From: an uncultured Dialister sp. | GTDB taxonomy: Bacteria; Bacillota; Negativicutes; Veillonellales; Dialisteraceae | Direction of reading: 5' to 3' | DNA: 8,913 bases | NCBI GenBank assembly: GCA_900545785.1 | Contig: URAA01000060.1 | Span: forward strand, 1 to 8,913 | Shown here: positions 5,714-8,913 of the stretch, piece after piece | Layout of the letters: each line of letters starts with the position of its first letter | How positions within the stretch are numbered: position 1 is the first letter of the stretch | The notes under the pieces: model-generated | Seen by the model: the letters and a program-made list of their open reading frames with translations, nothing else | Database searches by the model: none | Told to the model about the DNA's origin: nothing | Made by a program: the position numbers and the translations under genes

Positions 5714-7117
5714 TCAGTAAAGTTTTTCAATTTTTGTTCCCGTAAAATAGTGGGCTAAGATCTTTTTATAATAATCTTTTCCGTCCCCATGTTTTTCCGC
5801 CATGGCTTGGGCTCCCCACTGAGATAATCCCAAACCGTGGCCATACCCGTATCCGGTAATAATAATATTTTTCCCTTTTGCGGAAATATCAAAAAGTGTG
5901 CTGTTCAATCCGAAAATTCCTTGCAGTCTTTCTCCGGAAATTTGTTTTTTTCCGTTCTTTCCGCTTATTTCAAAAAACTTCACTCGTCCGGAGATTCCCC
6001 TGTCTTTGGACTTTTTATTTCCCATTTTTAAGGGCGACAGAATAATCTTTTTTATTTTTCCAACATTATATCCTGCTCCCGCAAGTGCATCGGTAAACTT
6101 GTCCAAGGGAACGGTTTTTGTCCACATTTTATTTACGACACCGCTGCTTTCTTCTTTGACCCCCCGTAAATAGGATATGTGTGTTCCCCATACATTCTCA
6201 CTGTTTTCCGTATGTCCGCCGCCATTGGCATGAAAAAGAGCATCAATCGCCTTTCCCCCATAGGTAATGACCTCTCCTGCCGTATCCATGACTGCCTTAT
6301 TTGTTTTGGCTGTTTCTACTCCCACGCCTTGATATACTTGAGAGCGTGTATCATCTGTCAGATCGTATCCGGAAGAACGATATCCGTTTTTATGAAACAG
6401 GGCATAAGTACGGGCCGCCACGGCCTGTGCTTTGATCGCATCCGTTTCCCACGAAGGAACGATTTCGCTGGGCACCACCCCTTGAAGATATAATTCAAGC
6501 GGCACTACATTAACCACCGTCAGTCCGCTGCTTTGGGGAGACAAAATAACCTTCATTTTTCCCCGATATTGATTTCCCTTGACTGCAAAAGCGGCTTTAT
6601 CGTTTCCCGTAGAAAGATATATCGGGCCGTCAAAAGTCTTCCCGTCAACGGAAATCTTGTTCCCCTTTCTCTTCATGGTCAGCGTCTTTCCATTGCCATA
6701 GGTATTTTTCTTCTTATCTTTCCCGTCTATATAAAAATTTTGCAGTCCCATAATTTTTACCTCTTCCCGTTCTGAAAGAAGACCGATTTCAATTTCCGGA
6801 GAACTTTCTTTTTTCGGTTTTTCATAAACTTTCTCAACCTTTTCCTTTACGGATGCCGGTTTCGATACGGTTTTCTCTTTAGCGTTTACGGGCTTCAGAT
6901 CAATAATTTTTGCACCTTTCAGTGTCTTATCCGATTTCATTGCTTCCTTCTTCAGTTTATCGGTTTTTTGAGCTTTTAAATCCGTCTTTTTCAAAACCGT
7001 TGCTTTTTGAACAGATGCTTTGCGACGAACGGGGATTTCTTCGGCGGATACATGGTATATCCGGAAAAATGTTATCCCGATCAGCAGTAAAAAGAAATAA
7101 ATAATTTTTCGATTCAT
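5714..7117 (-). CDS. Secreted SpoIID/LytB-domain protein (probable lytic transglycosylase-like)
   Basis: In sporulating bacteria SpoIID cleaves glycan strands of peptidoglycan during engulfment; LytB-type relatives modify amidase activity. This 467-residue product begins with a signal peptide or membrane anchor: MNRK, then a hydrophobic run at about 5-19, and a plausible cleavage after VSA at 25. Residues 26-105 form a lysine-rich linker, with about 23 Lys in 80 residues. The domain proper includes GVVPSEIVPSW (213-223), whose Glu218 matches the catalytic glutamate of SpoIID. It continues with AIKAQAVAARTYAL (227-240), DTRSQVYQGV (256-265), HANGGGHTENSENVWG (296-311) and GYGYGHGLGLSQWGAQAMA (422-440). 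All hallmark blocks are present. Start: ATG with GAGG 10 bases upstream. The gene lies between ruvB (35-base gap) and queA (55-base gap). I avoid the symbol spoIID because a sporulation role is unproven and the domain is shared by non-sporulation proteins. Confidence 0.88.
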   Translation of the reverse strand: MNRKIIYFFLLLIGITFFRIYHVSAEEIPVRRKASVQKATVLKKTDLKAQKTDKLKKEAMKSDKTLKGAKIIDLKPVNAKEKTVSKPASVKEKVEKVYEKPKKESSPEIEIGLLSEREEVKIMGLQNFYIDGKDKKKNTYGNGKTLTMKRKGNKISVDGKTFDGPIYLSTGNDKAAFAVKGNQYRGKMKVILSPQSSGLTVVNVVPLELYLQGVVPSEIVPSWETDAIKAQAVAARTYALFHKNGYRSSGYDLTDDTRSQVYQGVGVETAKTNKAVMDTAGEVITYGGKAIDALFHANGGGHTENSENVWGTHISYLRGVKEESSGVVNKMWTKTVPLDKFTDALAGAGYNVGKIKKIILSPLKMGNKKSKDRGISGRVKFFEISGKNGKKQISGERLQGIFGLNSTLFDISAKGKNIIITGYGYGHGLGLSQWGAQAMAEKHGDGKDYYKKILAHYFTGTKIEKLY

Positions 7118-7152
7118 ATCATTACGACCTCATTTCTTATCATTCCGGCAAT

Positions 7153-8250
7153 TTACTCACTGTCACGATCCGCCTCAAAAAGATTTCCCGCCCCGCGATT
7201 TGTATCCCAAGGCAAGCCCAAATGCTCATATGCAAGTTTGGTTGCAATTCTGCCTCTCGGTGTCCGGGAAATAAAACCGATTTGCATCAGATACGGTTCA
7301 CATACATCCTCTATGGTCGCCCGCTCTTCACTGACCGAAGCTGCAATTGTATCAATACCGACGGGACCGCCGTTAAATTTCACGATAAGTGCCTTTAACA
7401 CTTCTCTGTCCATTAAGTCAAGACCAATCTCATCCACATGAAGAGATTCCAATGATTCGGCGGCAATATCTTTAGAAATGATTCCGCCTCCTTTGACTTG
7501 GGCAAAATCACGAATACGTTTTAAAAGGCGATTTGCAATTCTCGGAGTCCCTCTGGCTCTGACCGCTATTTCTTCAGCTCCCGACTCTTCAATTTCTATA
7601 TCTAAAATGCCTGCCGCCCTTATGATGATATGCCGTAATTCTTCTGCCGTATAAAATTGCATATGATTGATAATTCCGAATCTGTCTCGAAGCGGTGCCG
7701 ATAAAGCTCCTGCTCTCGTTGTTGCCCCGATCAATGTAAAAGGAGGGAGTTCAATACGGATGGAATTGGAGCCCGTCCCCTTTCCCATCACTATATCTAA
7801 AGCAAAGTCTTCCATGGCGGGATATAATATTTCTTCTACACTTCGATTTAATCTGTGAATCTCATCAATAAAAAGTACATCATGTTCCTGCAAGGTCGAT
7901 AAAATAGCTGCCAAATCCCCGGGACGCCCGATCGCAGGACCGCTGGTCACTTTGAACTGGACATTCAATTCATTGGCAATAATTTTCGCCATTGTCGTTT
8001 TCCCTAAACCGGGTGGTCCGTAAAGGAGTACATGATCAAGCGCTTCTTTTCTTGATTTGGCTGCTTCTATGTATACCTTCAGATTCTTTTTAAAAGAAGA
8101 TTGGCCGATATAATCCCCCAATGTTTGAGGTCTGAGAGTCTGCTGCCACTCATCACGCTTCATTTCTTCCCGTGCCATGATCCGGCCTTCTCCGCCCAGT
8201 ACATCTATATTGTTTTCTCCACCAAGACTTTTTATGTATTTGTTATTCAT
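7153..8250 (-). CDS. ruvB: Holliday junction branch migration DNA helicase RuvB
   Basis: RuvB is the hexameric AAA+ motor that drives Holliday-junction branch migration with RuvA during recombinational repair. With the start chosen here it has 365 residues. The RuvB N-terminal signature LRPQTLGDYIGQ leads into Walker A GPPGLGKT (78-85) and Walker B DEIH (129-132). Sensor 1 is in GATTRAG, the arginine finger region is RDRFG (188-192), sensor 2 is in GTPRIANRLLKR (234-245), and a C-terminal winged helix contains EPYLMQIGFISRTPRGR. The start is uncertain. I prefer the ATG at 8250, which has GGAAGGA 6 bases upstream. A GTG at 8301 would overlap the ruvA stop as GTGA and give 382 residues. An ATG at 8178 gives 341 residues, closest to the usual 330-350. 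The region from about 8178 leftward is certain. Confidence 0.93.
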   Translation of the reverse strand: MNNKYIKSLGGENNIDVLGGEGRIMAREEMKRDEWQQTLRPQTLGDYIGQSSFKKNLKVYIEAAKSRKEALDHVLLYGPPGLGKTTMAKIIANELNVQFKVTSGPAIGRPGDLAAILSTLQEHDVLFIDEIHRLNRSVEEILYPAMEDFALDIVMGKGTGSNSIRIELPPFTLIGATTRAGALSAPLRDRFGIINHMQFYTAEELRHIIIRAAGILDIEIEESGAEEIAVRARGTPRIANRLLKRIRDFAQVKGGGIISKDIAAESLESLHVDEIGLDLMDREVLKALIVKFNGGPVGIDTIAASVSEERATIEDVCEPYLMQIGFISRTPRGRIATKLAYEHLGLPWDTNRGAGNLFEADRDSE

Positions 8251-8256
8251 GAAAAT

Positions 8257-8263
8257 TCCTTCC
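8257..8263 (-). promoter_or_regulatory. Shine-Dalgarno site supporting the 8250 start of ruvB
   Basis: GGAAGGA on the minus strand ends 6 bases before the ATG at 8248-8250, an optimal distance. The rival GTG at 8301 has GGAG only 4 bases away, and the ATG at 8178 has a GAAGG 7 bases away, so the choice rests mainly on this site and is not final. Confidence 0.5.
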
Positions 8264-8297
8264 GTTATCCATTCTGATGAACATGAAACACTCCGGC

Positions 8298-8897
8298 TCA
8301 CCGTTCTCCGAATTCACGAAGTACGCCGCTTACCAGCTGTGACACATTGTCATAATCAGGAGCAATTCTTTTCAGTATCGGTAAAACCTCAGCTTCATCA
8401 TAGCCTAAGACCTGCAGATATTTGCTTGCTTCTCCGATGATTCCCGTATCGGAAGATACTCCCGAAGATACCGTGTTTTCTATTTCCGTCGTCTCGAAGG
8501 CACCCACCTTATCCTTTAATTCTACAATAAGCCGTTCTGCCGTTTTTCTCCCTATCCCCGGCAATTGAGTAAGAGCCGTGATATCCTTATTTCTCACTGC
8601 TGCAACAAAAGATGAGGGTGCCATGGAAGATAAAATACCCATAGCCACTTTAGGTCCTATTTTAGAAACGGAAATTAAAATGAGAAACAAATCATATTCT
8701 TCCTGTTCCAGAAAGCCGTATAACAAAACGGCATCTTCTCTTACCGCCATATAAGTAAGGAGCCGGGCTTCCTCTCCTATATGAAGTTTTCCCCGATTCA
8801 AATCGGATATAAAAATCCTATATCCGATTCCGTTTGTCTCAATAAAACAAAAATCTTTAGAAAAACTTGTTACTTTTCCTTTTATATATCCAATCAT
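8298..8897 (-). CDS. ruvA: Holliday junction branch migration complex subunit RuvA
   Basis: RuvA binds four-way DNA junctions as a tetramer and loads the RuvB motors. The 199 residues match the family length. Domain I is an OB fold starting MIGYIKGKV and containing NGIGYRI (22-28) and REDAVLLYGF (53-62). Domain II carries two helix-hairpin-helix motifs, SVSKIGPKVAMGIL (76-89) and QLPGIGRKTAERLIVELKDK (111-130). The first has Lys where many homologues have Gly before IGPK. A flexible acidic/serine-rich linker (about 134-155) joins the C-terminal domain III (about 156-199), which contacts RuvB and contains the typical ALxxLGY-like block KYLQVLGYDEAEV. The ATG has GGGGAG 6 bases upstream. Only 16 bases remain to the window edge, so any ruvC or promoter further upstream is not visible. 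The TGA stop lies 47 bases before the preferred ruvB start. Confidence 0.97.
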   Translation of the reverse strand: MIGYIKGKVTSFSKDFCFIETNGIGYRIFISDLNRGKLHIGEEARLLTYMAVREDAVLLYGFLEQEEYDLFLILISVSKIGPKVAMGILSSMAPSSFVAAVRNKDITALTQLPGIGRKTAERLIVELKDKVGAFETTEIENTVSSGVSSDTGIIGEASKYLQVLGYDEAEVLPILKRIAPDYDNVSQLVSGVLREFGER

Positions 8898-8913
8898 TAT
8901 TAACTCCCCAATA

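Noticed and set aside
5702..5726. 8-bp inverted repeat AAAACTTT/AAAGTTTT overlapping the SpoIID-like stop codon
   Set aside because: The stem is almost all A-T with a 9-base loop and only a short T run, so it is too weak to call a terminator; AT-rich sequence makes it likely by chance.

Overview
The window carries nine protein-coding genes, all on the minus strand, so transcription runs from right (8913) to left (1). In transcription order they are ruvA, ruvB, a secreted SpoIID/LytB-domain protein, queA, tgt, yajC, a 5-formyltetrahydrofolate cyclo-ligase, secD and secF. A strong hairpin-plus-T-tract terminator follows secF at about positions 41-83. The genes are tightly packed: the longest gap inside the cluster is about 106 bases, and several neighbours overlap by 4 or 8 bases. 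No RNA genes, mobile elements, CRISPR arrays or phage genes are visible.

The cluster suggests a fairly AT-rich member of the Bacillota. The series ruvAB - queA - tgt - yajC - secDF is a widespread bacterial neighbourhood, and a SpoIID-family gene between ruvB and queA is, from general knowledge, typical of Clostridia and Negativicutes. Negativicutes (a Veillonella/Dialister/Megasphaera-like organism) is my best guess, but that is inference and cannot be proved from these bases alone.

Region by region: 7153-8897 encodes the RuvAB Holliday-junction branch-migration motor, and the right edge cuts the operon just upstream of ruvA. 5714-7117 encodes an exported SpoIID/LytB-type peptidoglycan protein with a lysine-rich linker. 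3439-5658 encodes two consecutive enzymes of tRNA queuosine synthesis, transcribed as queA then tgt. Tgt inserts preQ1 at position 34, and QueA then adds the epoxycyclopentanediol moiety from SAM. 112-3332 encodes the Sec accessory proteins YajC, SecD and SecF, with a folate-salvage enzyme inserted between YajC and SecD through a 4-base stop/start overlap.

I see no evidence of an undescribed biological system; this is a housekeeping operon. The points worth a second look are the folate gene inside the Sec accessory operon, a duplicated acidic tail on YajC, a bulged 14-bp hairpin between queA and tgt, the TTG start of secD with a decoy ATG, the uncertain ruvB start, and the SpoIID homologue itself.
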